A stretch of 21,760 nucleotides of DNA. It comes from an uncultured Lachnospiraceae bacterium (lineage in GTDB: Bacteria; Bacillota; Clostridia; Lachnospirales; Lachnospiraceae). Below the pieces are notes generated by a model. The model saw nothing but the letters and a program-made list of their open reading frames with translations, was not told the origin of the DNA and ran no database searches. The stretch lies in NCBI GenBank assembly GCA_910585605.1, contig CAJUFL010000060.1:1-21760 (forward strand), read 5' to 3'. The first letter of the stretch is position 1. Each line of letters opens with the position of its first letter. Positions 21,640 through 21,760 of the stretch are shown piece by piece. The translations under genes were made by a program, and so were the position numbers.

Positions 21640-21760
21640 ATGAAAATGAGTTGTTTAAAATTAAGACGCTGTTTCATGATGCTTGCGTGTATCATGATAT
21701 GTATGCTGCTGCCAAAGGGGGATGTCCATGCTGCTGATTCTACAGTCAGCATATACATAG
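21640..21760 (+). CDS. Secreted protein, N-terminal part only
   Basis: Forty codons run to the end of the window. ATG 21640 follows AAAGGGGCGGTGA, a good ribosome binding site; ATG 21646 is a near alternative. The translation is a classical signal peptide: positive start (KMSCLKLRRC), hydrophobic middle (FMMLACIMICMLL), then PKGDVHAADSTVSIYI, with likely cleavage after VHA or VHAA. The mature part begins with a beta-strand-like TVSIYI. The rest lies outside the window, so function is unknown. It stands behind the tandem 0A boxes and after a terminator, so it probably starts a new transcript controlled by Spo0A, which would make it a stationary-phase, sporulation or biofilm-related surface protein. 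Confidence 0.7.
   Translation, partial: MKMSCLKLRRCFMMLACIMICMLLPKGDVHAADSTVSIYI

Noticed and set aside
1..21760. tRNA or rRNA genes
   Set aside because: No cloverleaf with a GGTTCRA-type T-loop and no rRNA-like stretch was seen. A covariance search would be the decisive test.

Overview
The window looks like a chromosomal stretch of a low-GC Gram-positive anaerobe of the class Clostridia, most probably Lachnospiraceae. Evidence: an AT-rich genome with strong AGGAGG-type ribosome binding sites, a T-box riboswitch in front of metG, the Firmicutes gene order gdpP-rplI-dnaB, a DUF1934 protein, a YefM/RelE-type toxin-antitoxin pair of a kind common in gut Clostridia, and two Spo0A-type 0A boxes near the right end. 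The genus assignment is an inference. Almost every gene is on the + strand.

Layout. 1-600: AT-rich wreckage (a broken reading frame and an IS200/IS605 transposase relic) closed by a bidirectional terminator. 650-1980: a small divergent accessory unit, a 211-residue unknown protein on the minus strand facing an 80-residue XRE regulator, with a long inverted-repeat operator between them. 2010-7960: housekeeping block: consensus promoter, methionine T-box leader, metG, ddl (D-Ala-D-Ala ligase), murI (glutamate racemase), a DUF1934 protein and a SAM methyltransferase. 8080-8760: toxin-antitoxin pair, followed by the fossil of a minus-strand gene. 9220-13390: gdpP (c-di-AMP phosphodiesterase), rplI, dnaB, terminator. 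13640-14720: ECF sigma factor with its likely membrane anti-sigma factor. 15010-21335: a response regulator and a histidine kinase with almost no extracellular part, then an ABC transporter with an ATPase and two duplicated permeases, then a membrane-anchored S41-type protease. This resembles peptide-sensing, immunity or efflux modules, but no peptide gene is visible. 21500-21760: tandem 0A boxes and the start of a secreted protein.

The most striking unexplained signal is a family of dispersed intergenic repeats. At least eight copies or part-copies lie in the gaps. They are built from interchangeable modules: a hairpin of the form GCCAAG...CATTTGGCGAC; a module with a small hairpin followed by AAAATTGGTTACAAG; and a roughly 80-bp long-arm hairpin starting with GGTCAAATACCCC. 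Four copies of the second module end 10-20 nt before the start codon, at the Shine-Dalgarno sequence, of four unrelated genes (murI, the DUF1934 gene, the second permease, the S41 protease), all in the same orientation. The metG leader also carries three extra inverted repeats, including a perfect 22-bp-arm palindrome, between the T-box terminator and the gene.

Coordinates and residue numbers were worked out by hand from the sequence. Family assignments rest on motif recognition, not on database searches.
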